From Streptosporangiaceae bacterium (GTDB lineage Bacteria; Actinomycetota; Actinomycetes; Streptosporangiales; Streptosporangiaceae): 63,349 bases of DNA. Location of the stretch: contig JAFAZE010000120.1 in assembly GCA_019239975.1 (NCBI GenBank), positions 1 to 63,349 of the forward strand. Reading direction: 5' to 3'. Positions within the stretch are counted from its first letter, which is position 1, and every line of letters begins with the position of its first letter. Under the pieces are notes generated by a model. That model did no database searches. It was given only the letters and a program-made list of their open reading frames with translations, and had not been told where the DNA came from. This document shows, piece after piece, positions 25,065-33,330 of this stretch. The position numbers and the translations under genes were made by a program.

Positions 25065-26132
25065 TCACCGGGGAGTGAGCCAGGAGCGGAGGGCGGACTC
25101 GCACTCGGCGATCTTCGGGATCTCCACGTACTCGCCGGCCGTGTGCGCGATCTCCGAGATGCCCGGGCCGTAGTTGACCGCCGGGATGCCCAGCTCGGCG
25201 AACCTGGCCACGTCGGTCCAGCCCAGCTTGGACCGCGGCGTCCCGCCCACGGCGGACACGAACGCCGCGGCGGCCGGATGCGCCAGGCCGGGCCGCGCGC
25301 CGGGCGCGGCGTCGAGCACCGAGACCTCCCACGCCGGGAACACCGAGCGCACGTACGCCTCGGCGTCCGCGCAGGAACGGTCGGGCGCGAACCGGTAGTT
25401 CACGGTCACCTCGCACACGTCGGGTATCACGTTCCCGGCGACCCCGCCGCTGATCGCGACCGCGTTCAGCCCCTCCCGGTACCGCAGGCCGTCCACCACG
25501 GGCTCGCGGGGCACGTACCCGCGAAGCACATCCAGGATGCCGGCCGCCGAATGAATCGCGTTGGACCCCATCCACGCCCGGGCGCTGTGCGCGCGGGCGC
25601 CGGCCGCGGTCACCACGGCCCGCAGCGTCCCCTGGCAGCCGCCCTCGACGACTCCGCCGCTCGGCTCGAGCAGCACCGCGAAATCGCCGGCCAGCAGCTC
25701 CGGCGCCTGGTGGCTCAGCCGCAGCAGCCCGTTCCGCTCGGCGGCCACCTCCTCGCAGTCGTAGAACACGTACGTTACATCCCGGGAAGGATCGGCCAGG
25801 GCCGCCGCGAGCCGCAGCTGCACGGCCACACCCGATTTCATGTCGCTGGTGCCGCAGCCGTAAAGCCGCTCCCGTTCCGTATCAACAAAGGACGGAATGT
25901 TGTCCGCGAGCGGCACCGTGTCGATATGCCCAGCCAGGATCACGCGCTCCGGGCGGCCGAGCGATGTGCGCGCCACCAGCGCGTTGCCGTTGCGGTGCAC
26001 GGACAGGTGCGGCAACCCGCGCAGCGCGCTCTCTATGGCGTCGGCGAGCGGCCCCTCGTCGCCGCTGACGGAGGCGACGTCGGTCAGCGCCGCGGTCAGC
26101 GCCGCCCCGTCGGCGCCAAGGTCGAGCTCCAC
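25065..26132 (-). CDS. dapE: Succinyl-diaminopimelate desuccinylase
   Basis: A 355-residue cytoplasmic M20-family metallohydrolase that releases succinate from N-succinyl-LL-diaminopimelate in the lysine/peptidoglycan pathway. Metal and catalytic motifs are present: AGHIDTVP (His, Asp), GCGTSDMKSG (Asp), DCEEVAAERNGL (Glu-Glu), and a dimerisation domain with RAHSARAWMGSNAIH. I prefer the GTG at 26132 because VELDLGADGAALTAAL aligns with the usual DapE start; an ATG at 26156 adds eight residues. It is divergent from an aminotransferase gene across a short promoter region. Confidence 0.92.
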   Translation of the reverse strand: MELDLGADGAALTAALTDVASVSGDEGPLADAIESALRGLPHLSVHRNGNALVARTSLGRPERVILAGHIDTVPLADNIPSFVDTERERLYGCGTSDMKSGVAVQLRLAAALADPSRDVTYVFYDCEEVAAERNGLLRLSHQAPELLAGDFAVLLEPSGGVVEGGCQGTLRAVVTAAGARAHSARAWMGSNAIHSAAGILDVLRGYVPREPVVDGLRYREGLNAVAISGGVAGNVIPDVCEVTVNYRFAPDRSCADAEAYVRSVFPAWEVSVLDAAPGARPGLAHPAAAAFVSAVGGTPRSKLGWTDVARFAELGIPAVNYGPGISEIAHTAGEYVEIPKIAECESALRSWLTPR

Positions 26133-26160
26133 CCAACGCAGGCTACAGGGCGGCACGGCC

Positions 26161-26166
26161 TACAAT
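26161..26166 (+). promoter_or_regulatory. Possible -10 box for the aminotransferase gene
   Basis: TACAAT lies 35 bp upstream of the aminotransferase ATG in a 68-bp divergent region. No -35 box is convincing. The ribosome binding site GAGGAG follows at 26185. Confidence 0.4.
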
Positions 26167-26200
26167 TCAGTCTTCCCATGTAGTGAGGAGTGCCATCGTC

Positions 26201-27520
26201 ATGGCCCCCACCACGCCGCTCTCCGTGTCCGCCACGCTCGCCGCCAACGAGGCACTCGACGCCAGGCGGCGCCGCGGCGAGCGGGTGCTTCCCCTGGCGT
26301 TCGGTGAGGCGGGGCTTCCGCCTCACCCGAGGCTCAGGAACGCCCTGGCCGAGGGCGCCGGCCGGAACGACTACGGCCCGGTGGCCGGGCACGCCAGCCT
26401 GCGCGAGGCCGCCGCCGGATACTGGGCCAGGCGCGGGCTGCCGACCTCGCCGGGCGAGGTCGTCTGCGGGCCGGGCAGCAAGGCACTGCTGTTCGGCCTG
26501 CTGCTCGGCCTCGGCACCGACGTGGCCGTCGCCAGGCCGAGCTGGGTGAGCTACGCGGCGCAGGCCAGCCTGGCCGGATCGCGCGCCGTCCACGTGCCCG
26601 CCGCCGCCGGCCAGGGGGGTGTGCCGGACCCCGAGGCGCTGGGCCGGGCCGTGGTGGCGGCGCGCGCGGCCGGCCGGCGTCTCGGCGCGGTGATCGTCAC
26701 GCTGCCGGACAACCCGACCGGGCGGCTGGCCGGCGCGGACACGGTGCACGGGCTGTGCGACGTCGCGCGCCGCCACGACCTGATGATCATCTCGGATGAG
26801 ATCTACCGCGACCTGGTGCACTCACCGGCGGACGGCGGGAGCGCGTTCCTCAGCCCGGCCGCGATCGCACCGGACCGGACGGTGATCACCACCGGCCTCA
26901 GCAAGAACCTCGCGCTCGGCGGCTGGCGGATCGGCGTCGCCCGGCTGCCCGGCCGGCTGATCCGTGACCGGCTGCTCGGCATCTGCAGCGAGATCTGGTC
27001 CGCGCCGGCCGGCCCCGTGCAAGAGGCGGCCGCGCTCGCTTTCGGCGAGCCCGAGGATATTACCGAACGGATCGCCCGTTCCCGTGCACTGCACGGCTGT
27101 GTCGCCCGGGCGGTGGCGTCCCGGTTCGCGGGCGCCGGCGCCGTCGTTCCCGCGCCGCAGGCCGCGTTCTACGTGTACCCGGACTTCGCGCCGCACCGCG
27201 CGCTGCTGAGCCGGCGGTACGACGTCACGACCGGCGCCGCCCTTGCCGCGCTGCTGCTGGAGCGGTACGGCATCGGGGTGCTGCCGGGCAGCGCCTTCGG
27301 CGAGCCGGTTGAGGAACTGCGGCTGCGGGTGGCGACCTCGCGCCTGTACGGCGAGGCCGAATGGCAGCAGGAGACCGCCCTCCGTTCGGCCAGCCCGCTC
27401 GCGCTGCCGTGGATATCCGCCAGCCTGGACTGGCTGGAGGAGGCGCTGCGTGATCTCGGGGGGGTCGCCCAGAAGGCGACCCCCCCGAACCCCCCGGGCC
27501 CGCTGCGGCGCTCGCCGTAA
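26201..27520 (+). CDS. PLP-dependent class I/II aminotransferase
   Basis: A 439-residue fold-type I aminotransferase. Motifs include NDYGPVAGHASLREAAA, GPGSKALLF, LPDNPTGRL, ISDEIYRDLVH and the PLP lysine in TGLSKNLALGGWRIG. It transfers an amino group between an amino acid and a 2-oxo acid; the substrate is not evident. Proximity to dapE might suggest N-succinyl-diaminopimelate aminotransferase, but the N-terminus does not look like actinobacterial DapC, so I do not assign that. The ATG at 26201 is chosen over the GTG at 26183, which would place the GAGGAG ribosome binding site inside the coding region. Two strong hairpins follow the stop. Confidence 0.88.
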   Translation: MAPTTPLSVSATLAANEALDARRRRGERVLPLAFGEAGLPPHPRLRNALAEGAGRNDYGPVAGHASLREAAAGYWARRGLPTSPGEVVCGPGSKALLFGLLLGLGTDVAVARPSWVSYAAQASLAGSRAVHVPAAAGQGGVPDPEALGRAVVAARAAGRRLGAVIVTLPDNPTGRLAGADTVHGLCDVARRHDLMIISDEIYRDLVHSPADGGSAFLSPAAIAPDRTVITTGLSKNLALGGWRIGVARLPGRLIRDRLLGICSEIWSAPAGPVQEAAALAFGEPEDITERIARSRALHGCVARAVASRFAGAGAVVPAPQAAFYVYPDFAPHRALLSRRYDVTTGAALAALLLERYGIGVLPGSAFGEPVEELRLRVATSRLYGEAEWQQETALRSASPLALPWISASLDWLEEALRDLGGVAQKATPPNPPGPLRRSP

Positions 27521-27521
27521 C

Positions 27522-27567
27522 ATCACGCGGTCGGGGAGGCCGCGGGGCCTCCCGCGGGCCGCGTGAT
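27522..27567. terminator. Strong terminator hairpin after the aminotransferase gene
   Basis: Nested arms ATCACGCGG/CCGCGTGAT and GGGGAGGCC/GGCCTCCC fold into a long stem with a GCGG loop, starting one base after the stop codon. There is no T-run, but stability and position between convergent genes favour a terminator. Confidence 0.8.
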
Positions 27568-27577
27568 CGCGGAATGC

Positions 27578-27595
27578 GAGCCGCGATCGCGGCTC
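27578..27595. terminator. Perfect 18-bp palindrome between convergent genes
   Basis: GAGCCGCGATCGCGGCTC is its own complement, and outer bases (GCGGA/TCCGC) extend the pairing. It follows the first hairpin and ends 14 bp before the end of the convergent SGNH gene, so it could terminate transcription from either side. Confidence 0.65.
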
Positions 27596-27609
27596 ACTCC
27601 GCGCTACTC

Positions 27610-28521
27610 TCAGCTCTCCTCGGCGACGAGCGAGGCGACGGGGAGCAGGTCGGGGCGCTTGGGGGGGACGCCGTCGCCGGACGACGCGCCGCGCAGGCGG
27701 CGCCTGACCCAGGGCATTGCGTACTGCCTAGCCCAGCGGGCGTCCTGGCGCCGCGCGGCGAGCCACGCGGCGCTCCTGTGCCGTACCGGAAGCCCGGGCC
27801 GCACGGGAAGCACGGGATACGCGGGAAACCGGGGCGGCGTGGCCGTGGAGGCGGCTGGGGTGAGCGGTGCGCGCCAGTCGTCGGTGACCGGTATGCCGAG
27901 CACCTCGCAGGCGCGCAGCGCCACCCGGTGGTGCGCCTCGGCCGTAAGGTGCAGGCGGTCCAGGCTCCACGCGCGCGGGTCCTGCAGAACCCGCATGGAC
28001 CACAGGTCGACCAGGTCGCACCCGCGGTTGTCGGCGATCGCCCGCAGGTGCATGTTGTATTCCGCGACCCTGCCGCGCAGCAGGCGGAGCACGGGGAACG
28101 TTCGCGGGTCGAAGCCGGTGAACATCAGCACCCGGCAGCCCGTCTGGCGCAGCCGCGCCACGCCCGCGTCGAAGAGCTCGGCGAGCCCGTCCGGGTCCGC
28201 GCCGGGACGCAGCAGGTCGTTGCCGCCCGCCGCGATGCTCACCAGCTCCGGCTCCATCGCCACGGCCAGCGGCACCTGCTCGGCGACCACCTGGCGCAGC
28301 AGCCTGCCGCGCACCGCGAGGTTGGCGTAGCGCAGCTCCGGCTGCCGTGCCGCGAGCATCTCGGCGAGACGGTCCGCCCAGCCGCGGTACCCGCCGCCGG
28401 GCCGCGGGTCGTCCAGCCCCTCGGTGAAGCTGTCGCCGAGCGCCACGAAGCTCCGCGGGACAAGCCTCCGCGATACGGACCTCAGCCCGCCGGCCGCGCC
28501 GGCATTCTTACGGTCGTCCAT
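27610..28521 (-). CDS. SGNH/GDSL-family hydrolase
   Basis: A 303-residue esterase/lipase-type hydrolase without a signal peptide. Block I is FVALGDSFTEGLDDP with the nucleophilic Ser, block III is AAGGNDLL, and block V is SLDRLHLTAEAHHR with the catalytic Asp and His. The C-terminal ~90 residues are Arg/Pro-rich. Family members deacylate sugars, lipids or thioesters; the substrate is unknown. It is divergent from the beta-propeller lipoprotein gene with only 41 bp between starts. Confidence 0.9.
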   Translation of the reverse strand: MDDRKNAGAAGGLRSVSRRLVPRSFVALGDSFTEGLDDPRPGGGYRGWADRLAEMLAARQPELRYANLAVRGRLLRQVVAEQVPLAVAMEPELVSIAAGGNDLLRPGADPDGLAELFDAGVARLRQTGCRVLMFTGFDPRTFPVLRLLRGRVAEYNMHLRAIADNRGCDLVDLWSMRVLQDPRAWSLDRLHLTAEAHHRVALRACEVLGIPVTDDWRAPLTPAASTATPPRFPAYPVLPVRPGLPVRHRSAAWLAARRQDARWARQYAMPWVRRRLRGASSGDGVPPKRPDLLPVASLVAEES

Positions 28522-28562
28522 AGGCCATCAATAATGCCAGGGCCGCCGGCGACACTGGATCC

Positions 28563-29960
28563 ATGCGAGCTACCGGTAACCGGGCGCGGGCGGCCGCGTC
28601 ATTCCTGGCCTTCTTGCTCACCTCGTGCTCGGCGACCTCCGCGGCGCAGCAGTCCGGGCCGCCGCCGTCCACCAGGACGCTTGGGCCCGGCGCGTCCGCT
28701 TCGCCGTACCCGGCCGCGGCGTGGCCCGAGTACGGCGGCAACGCCGCGCGTACCGGGGTGGCGGCCGGCGTGCCCGCGGCCGGGCGGCTCCGCATCGCAT
28801 GGCGGGCCCGCCTCGACGGCGCCGTCTACGGTCAGCCGTTGCTGATCGGCGGCCTTGCCGTCGTGGCGACCGAGGGTGACAGCCTCTACGCGCTCGACCG
28901 CGCCAGCGGCAAGGTGGTGTGGCGCAGGCACGTCGGCACGCCGGTGCCGCGCAGCGCGCTGCCGTGCGGCGACATCAACCCGCTCGGCATCACCGGGACG
29001 CCGGCGTACGACCGGGCGAACGGGCTGGTCTACGCCGTCGGCGAGACGTCCGGGTACCACCACGTGCTGTTCGGCGTCTCGGTGACCAGCGGCGCGGTCC
29101 GGGTGCAGCGGGATATACCCGCGCCGGACGGGCAGCCCCGGTACGACCAGCAGCGGCCGGCACTCGCGATCGCCGGGGGGCGGGCGTACGTGGCGTTCGG
29201 CGGCCTGGCGGGCGACTGCGGGCCGTACCGCGGCTCGGTGGCAGGGGTCCCGCTGACCGGAAGCGGCCCGATCATCTCGTACGTGGTGCCGACCGCCCGC
29301 GAGGGCGCCGTCTGGGGCACCGCCGGCCCGGTGACCGGGCCGGCCGGGACACTCTACGTCAGCGTCGGCAACGGCGCGGGGACCAGCAACAAGTTCGACG
29401 GCAGCGACTCGGTGACCGCGCTGTCGCCCGCGCTGCGCCAGACCGGCATCTTCGCGCCGGTCACGTGGCTCTCCGACAGCCGGCACGACCTGGACCTCGG
29501 CTCCACGCAGCCGGTGCTGTTCGGCGACGGGAGCATGCTCGCGCTCGGCAAGAGCGGCACCGCGTACCTGCTCAACTCCGCCCGCCTCGGCGGCGTCGGC
29601 GGCCAGCTCGCGCAGGCGCGGGTGTGCCCGGCCTACGGCGCGGCCGCCGTCCAGGGCACGACCGCGTACGAGCCCTGCGAGCAGGGCGGGATGGCCGCCG
29701 TCAGCATCGCGGGTGGCAGGATCCGCGTGCTGTGGCGGGGACCGGCCGGCGCGTTCGGCTCGCCGACCGTCGGCGGCGGCGTCGTCTGGGTCACCGACTG
29801 GAACTCCGGGACGCTGTACGAGCTGGGCCAGGCGACCGGCGCGGTGCGGTACTCGGTCGGGCTCGGCGGCCCGCTCCCGCACTTCTCGTCCCTGTCCCTG
29901 GAAGGCGGCGACGCGTACGCGGGAACGAGCGCCGGCGTCGTCGCGGTCGCCGGCGCCTGA
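28563..29960 (+). CDS. PQQ-like beta-propeller lipoprotein
   Basis: A 465-residue exported protein. A short hydrophobic signal ends in the lipobox LTSC (Cys22), so it is probably lipid-anchored outside the membrane. The mature part is a seven- or eight-bladed PQQ-like propeller; blade signatures include DSLYALDRASGKVVWRRHVG, AYDRANGLVYAVGE, GPAGTLYVSVGNGAG and TLYELGQATGAVRYSVGLGG. Bacterial proteins of this type are scaffolds or alcohol dehydrogenases, but no heme domain or quinone-binding signature is evident, so a binding or scaffold role is more likely. Confidence 0.85.
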   Translation: MRATGNRARAAASFLAFLLTSCSATSAAQQSGPPPSTRTLGPGASASPYPAAAWPEYGGNAARTGVAAGVPAAGRLRIAWRARLDGAVYGQPLLIGGLAVVATEGDSLYALDRASGKVVWRRHVGTPVPRSALPCGDINPLGITGTPAYDRANGLVYAVGETSGYHHVLFGVSVTSGAVRVQRDIPAPDGQPRYDQQRPALAIAGGRAYVAFGGLAGDCGPYRGSVAGVPLTGSGPIISYVVPTAREGAVWGTAGPVTGPAGTLYVSVGNGAGTSNKFDGSDSVTALSPALRQTGIFAPVTWLSDSRHDLDLGSTQPVLFGDGSMLALGKSGTAYLLNSARLGGVGGQLAQARVCPAYGAAAVQGTTAYEPCEQGGMAAVSIAGGRIRVLWRGPAGAFGSPTVGGGVVWVTDWNSGTLYELGQATGAVRYSVGLGGPLPHFSSLSLEGGDAYAGTSAGVVAVAGA

Positions 29961-29996
29961 CGGCGGCGGCGCCCTCGGCCCGGGTACCGGCGGAGC

Positions 29997-30187
29997 GGCG
30001 GACCGGCGGACCGGCGGACCGGCGGACCGGCGCCTGATGGCAGCGCGGCGCCGCCGACCCGGGGTCCCGGCATACCGGTGCCGGGGGTCGCGGCGGGCCT
30101 GCGCCTGATGGCAGCGCGGCGCCGCCGACCCGGGGGTCCCGGCGGGCCGGCGCCGAAGCCTGATGGCAGCGGCGCCGCCGATCCCGG
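29997..30187. repeat. GC-rich tandem repeats after the propeller gene
   Basis: About four 9-bp CGGCGGACC units (29997-30032) are followed by three dispersed copies of a 30-41-bp unit beginning GCCTGATGGCAGCG (30031-30070, 30102-30142, 30158-30187). No open frame here looks like a gene; it is part of a 785-bp non-coding stretch (29961-30745). Confidence 0.75.
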
Positions 30188-30340
30188 AGCGCCGGCGTAC
30201 TGGGCCGAGGGTGCTCAATGAGTCACTTCTTCCGGCTCACCGGGTCCTCTGTTCGGCTCTCGGACCTTCGGCCTGCTGGCCGCCAAGCGTTGTTGCGTAT
30301 GCCGCACGCTGTTTCGTGATGGGAGACATCAGCTGAGGCA

Positions 30341-30399
30341 TTTCATGATCACGGCAATTACAGGCCGCATACGACCCCTACGTTTCCGGGATCATGAAA
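30341..30399. repeat. Perfect 10-bp inverted repeat in a non-coding region
   Basis: TTTCATGATC (30341-30350) and GATCATGAAA (30390-30399) enclose 39 bases. It is AT-rich relative to the surroundings and lies at the left edge of a minisatellite array. Terminator, operator or mobile-element end are all possible. Confidence 0.5.
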
Positions 30400-30400
30400 C

Positions 30401-30625
30401 GTGGGTGGACGCGGTGCGCCTGGAGGTGAACGTGCTGCGCCTGGGGTGAATGCGGTGCGCCTGGGTGGACGCGGTGCGCTTGGGGTGGACGCGGTGCGCC
30501 TGGAGGTGAACGTGCTGCGCCTGGGGTGGACGCGGTGCGCCTGGGTGAACGTGCTCGCCTGGGATGACGGATGTGCCTGGGTGACGTAATGCGCCTGGTG
30601 ACGTAATGCGCCTGGAGGTACTGCG
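30401..30625. repeat. Minisatellite-like array
   Basis: About ten degenerate units of roughly 15-21 bp based on GGTGGACGCGGTGCGCCTGG, with variants carrying GGTGAACGTGCTGCGCCTGG. Units are contiguous, without regular spacers, so this is not a CRISPR array. Short frames across it encode only repetitive peptide and are not annotated. Confidence 0.8.
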
Positions 30626-30745
30626 CGGTCGCTAGGTGATCCGTCGGCCGGTCAGGTCGGCCGGTCGGGCGACGGCTGGGACTGACTGGCGCCTGGTTGT
30701 TACCCGCGCGGTGGGGGTTCGGGGCGCTACAGCACACTGGTTTCC

Positions 30746-32437
30746 ATGGAGTACACCGAGTCGCCGCCGCCGTCGTTTCTCTTCGACCTGGACGGCACGC
30801 TGATCGACAGCGTGTACCAGCACGTCATCGCGTGGCGCGCGGCGCTGGCGGACATCGGCATCGACCTTTCCGTGTGGCGGATTCACCGGCGCATCGGGAT
30901 GAGCGGCGGGCTGTTCGTGCACGCGCTGCTGCGCGAGACCGGACGGTCGCTGTCGGCCGGGGATATCGAGCGGCTGCAGCTCGCGCACGCCGCCGAATAC
31001 CGCAAGCAGATGGATTCCGTCACCGCGCTGCCAGGCGCGAGGGAGCTGCTCAAGACGCTGACCGCGGCCGGCGTCAAGTGGGCGATCGCGACCAGCGGCC
31101 GGGCGGTGACCGCGCGCCCCGCGCTGGAGCTGCTCGGGCTGCCGGAGGACACCCCGATGGTGACGCGTGACCTGGTGCGGCACGCCAAGCCCGATCCGGA
31201 CCTGTTCCTCGCGGCCGCCGCGCTGCTTTCCGTGCAGCCGCGGCACGCGATGGTCGTCGGCGACAGCGTGTGGGATCTGCTCGCCGCGCGGCGGGCGGGC
31301 GCCCTCGGCGTCGGGCTGCAGTCCGGCGGGTACGGCCGGGAGGAACTGGAGCGGGCCGGGGCGTACCGGGTGTACTCCGATCCGGCGGAGATGCTCGCCC
31401 GGGTCGACGAGCTCGGGGTACGCACCGACGGACAGTTATCCTCCGGCTCATCGTGGCCGGGGTACGGCGGGCAGGGCTGCTCGCCGGGCACCCGGCCGCT
31501 ACAGCGGCACGTCCAGCATCATCGGCGCCGTGGGCCGCTTCGAGCCGGTGGCGGGTTCGTCGGTGAGGGCGAGGCGGTCCCCACGGTGCAGGCCCGAGGC
31601 GATGACAGGGCCGGTCATGCCGTGGCTGACGCCGGGCAGCATCCCGGCCGGCCGGTCGCCGCCCGGCCCGACCAGCCAGAGCTCGTAGCCACGGGACGCG
31701 GGCAGCGGGCGCAGGCCCCGGGCGGTGAACACAAGCGCGCGCCTGGAGTGCGACATCACGATGGTCACGGTGCCGCCGCCGGCCACCGGCCCGGTCATCA
31801 TCCGGGCATCCCGGGCGGTGAGCACGGCGGCGATCTGCTGGCTGCCGGCCTGCGCCCGGTCGAGCTGCTGGCGCATGCTGCCGTTCGCGAGGCCGAACAC
31901 GACGGCGGTGCCGCCCGCGGCCACGGCCGTCACGGCGGCCACGGCGGCCGTCGCCAGCACCAGCCGCGGCCGCAGCCGCAGCCGCCGCCAGGCCGGCGCG
32001 CGGAGCCAGGCGCCGCGCCGCGCCGCCGCCCCCAGATATCCCGCGTGCGCGGCCGGCTCCGCACCGGCGGTCTCCGGCGGCCGCTGCCTGGTCACCGCCG
32101 CCGCCGCCAGCACCCGTTCCTTCAGGCGCGCGGGCGGCGTGACCGCGGTGGCGCTGCCGAGCCTGGCGGTCGCCTCACGCAGGCTCGCGATCTCCCGGAC
32201 GCACTCCTCGCACCCGGCGAGGTGCCGCTCGAACGTCGCCCGGTCCCGGCCGGAGATCGCGTCCATCGCGTAGGCCCCGGCGAGGGTATGCGCGTCGCGG
32301 TGTGCCCTCCGCCCTTCTCCGCGGCTGAGCTTCATCACCCCACCCCCAGGCAGTCACGCAGCCGGATCAGCGCGTCCCGCATCCTCGTCTTCACGGTGCC
32401 CGCCGGGACGCCGAGCAGGCTGGCGACCTGGCCGTAG
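30746..32437 (+). CDS. HAD-family phosphatase with anomalous open C-terminus
   Basis: The first ~230 residues are a complete phosphoglycolate-phosphatase-like HAD hydrolase: FLFDLDGTLIDS (Asp14, Asp16), ATSGR (motif II), HAKPDPDLF (motif III Lys) and VVGDSVWDLLAARRAG (motif IV). The cap is the helical type. It would dephosphorylate a small phosphorylated metabolite in the cytoplasm. The domain ends near base 31440, but this frame has no stop until 32437, so ~330 residues are antisense to the anti-sigma factor gene. The other two forward frames also lack an early stop, so the overlap with the convergent gene is real in some form. Confidence 0.78.
   Translation: MEYTESPPPSFLFDLDGTLIDSVYQHVIAWRAALADIGIDLSVWRIHRRIGMSGGLFVHALLRETGRSLSAGDIERLQLAHAAEYRKQMDSVTALPGARELLKTLTAAGVKWAIATSGRAVTARPALELLGLPEDTPMVTRDLVRHAKPDPDLFLAAAALLSVQPRHAMVVGDSVWDLLAARRAGALGVGLQSGGYGREELERAGAYRVYSDPAEMLARVDELGVRTDGQLSSGSSWPGYGGQGCSPGTRPLQRHVQHHRRRGPLRAGGGFVGEGEAVPTVQARGDDRAGHAVADAGQHPGRPVAARPDQPELVATGRGQRAQAPGGEHKRAPGVRHHDGHGAAAGHRPGHHPGIPGGEHGGDLLAAGLRPVELLAHAAVREAEHDGGAARGHGRHGGHGGRRQHQPRPQPQPPPGRRAEPGAAPRRRPQISRVRGRLRTGGLRRPLPGHRRRRQHPFLQARGRRDRGGAAEPGGRLTQARDLPDALLAPGEVPLERRPVPAGDRVHRVGPGEGMRVAVCPPPFSAAELHHPTPRQSRSRISASRILVFTVPAGTPSRLATWP
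31499..32335 (-). CDS. Zinc-type anti-sigma factor (RskA-like)
   Basis: A 278-residue membrane protein. The cytoplasmic N-terminus has the zinc-binding anti-sigma motif His38-x3-Cys42-x2-Cys45 (HLAGCEEC), followed by a helix (about residues 125-150, LVLATAAVAAVTAVAAGGTAVVF) and an exported RskA-type C-terminal domain (GYELWLVGPGGDRPAGML). It should sequester the sigma factor encoded immediately upstream until regulated proteolysis releases it. The ATG at 32335 overlaps the sigma stop codon; GTG at 32338 is an alternative. Confidence 0.92.
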   Translation of the reverse strand: MKLSRGEGRRAHRDAHTLAGAYAMDAISGRDRATFERHLAGCEECVREIASLREATARLGSATAVTPPARLKERVLAAAAVTRQRPPETAGAEPAAHAGYLGAAARRGAWLRAPAWRRLRLRPRLVLATAAVAAVTAVAAGGTAVVFGLANGSMRQQLDRAQAGSQQIAAVLTARDARMMTGPVAGGGTVTIVMSHSRRALVFTARGLRPLPASRGYELWLVGPGGDRPAGMLPGVSHGMTGPVIASGLHRGDRLALTDEPATGSKRPTAPMMLDVPL

Positions 32438-32934
32438 GTGTAGCCGCGGTAGTAGGCGAGGGTGACCGACTCACGCTGCAGCTCGGTGAGCGAGCTCAGG
32501 CACCGCCGGACGCGCTCACGCTCGAGGCCCGACTCGACGGCCTCGAGCACCTCGTCGTACGGGATGTCGGCCTTCGCGCCGCGCCACTCGCGGTCGGATT
32601 CCTTCTGCACCGACCTGACCCGGTCCACGGCCCGGCGGTGAGCCATCGTCATCACCCAGGCCATCGCGCTGCCCCGCCGTGAGTCGAAGCTCGATGCCCG
32701 CCGCCACACCTCAAGGAGGACGTCCTGGGTGACCTCCTCGGACTGGGCGGGATCGCGGATCACCCGTCTGACGATGCCGAAGACCGGGGCGGCGATCTGC
32801 TCGTACACGGCATCGAACGCCGCGGCGTCGCCGCGCGCGACCAGGCCGATCTGCGCGGCGAGATCGGCGCCGGCCCCGGGGCCGGGCTCGCGCCGCGCCG
32901 GGTCGCCGGGGTCGGGGCTGCCGGTGGCCGTCAC
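32335..32934 (-). CDS. ECF sigma factor (SigK-like)
   Basis: A 199-residue extracytoplasmic-function sigma factor. Region 2 is FDAVYEQIAAPVFGIVRRVI ... SEEVTQDVLLEVWRRA, and region 4 is LTELQRESVTLAYYRGYTYG with the helix-turn-helix ASLLGVPAGTVKTRMRDAL. The sequence resembles the SigK/SigL group whose partners are RskA-type anti-sigma factors, as found just downstream. I chose the GTG at 32934; the frame upstream to 33114 only translates the GGGGCC repeats. It is divergent from the molybdopterin oxidoreductase gene, a possible target. Confidence 0.9.
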   Translation of the reverse strand: MTATGSPDPGDPARREPGPGAGADLAAQIGLVARGDAAAFDAVYEQIAAPVFGIVRRVIRDPAQSEEVTQDVLLEVWRRASSFDSRRGSAMAWVMTMAHRRAVDRVRSVQKESDREWRGAKADIPYDEVLEAVESGLERERVRRCLSSLTELQRESVTLAYYRGYTYGQVASLLGVPAGTVKTRMRDALIRLRDCLGVG

Positions 32935-33002
32935 GACTGTTATTCGTAGCAGGGATCGCCAAGGTTTGGCCCGCTGAACGGCTGCACCGCAGATGATCCG
33001 CC

Positions 33003-33215
33003 GGGGCCAAATGCGCCAACGGCCCCGTCCAGTGGGGCCAGATGCGCCAACGGCCCCACCGGCGGCGAGGAAGGGGGAAATGGGGTACGCAGGGCGAGGG
33101 GCCAAATGCGCCAACGGCCCCGTCCAGTGGGGCCAAATGCGCCAACGGCCCCACCGGCGACGAGGAAGGGGGAAGGGGGTACGGAGGGCTAGGGGCCAGA
33201 TGCGCCGGCGACCCC
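33003..33215. repeat. Five copies of the GGGGCC...GGCCCC repeat in ~95-bp tandem units
   Basis: 24-bp units begin GGGGCCAAATGCGCC and end GGCCCC at 33003, 33034, 33098 and 33129, with a degenerate copy at 33192. Pairs are joined by GTCCAGT, and the larger period is about 95 bp with AAGGGGG-rich spacers. The same element occurs at 7674-7728. It fills the upstream region of the sigma factor gene; no gene is supported between 32935 and 33330. Confidence 0.85.
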
Positions 33216-33330
33216 ACCGGTGAGGAGGAAGGGAAGGGGGGAGGGGCGGGGGCAGATGCTGGCGGGCCCGTCAGGGCGCGGAGGATCGGGCAAACCTCCG
33301 CCCTCGCCGCTCCGAATTACAGGCGTGAGG

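Noticed and set aside
30401..30625. CRISPR-like array
   Set aside because: Units are contiguous and degenerate with no unique spacers and no cas genes.
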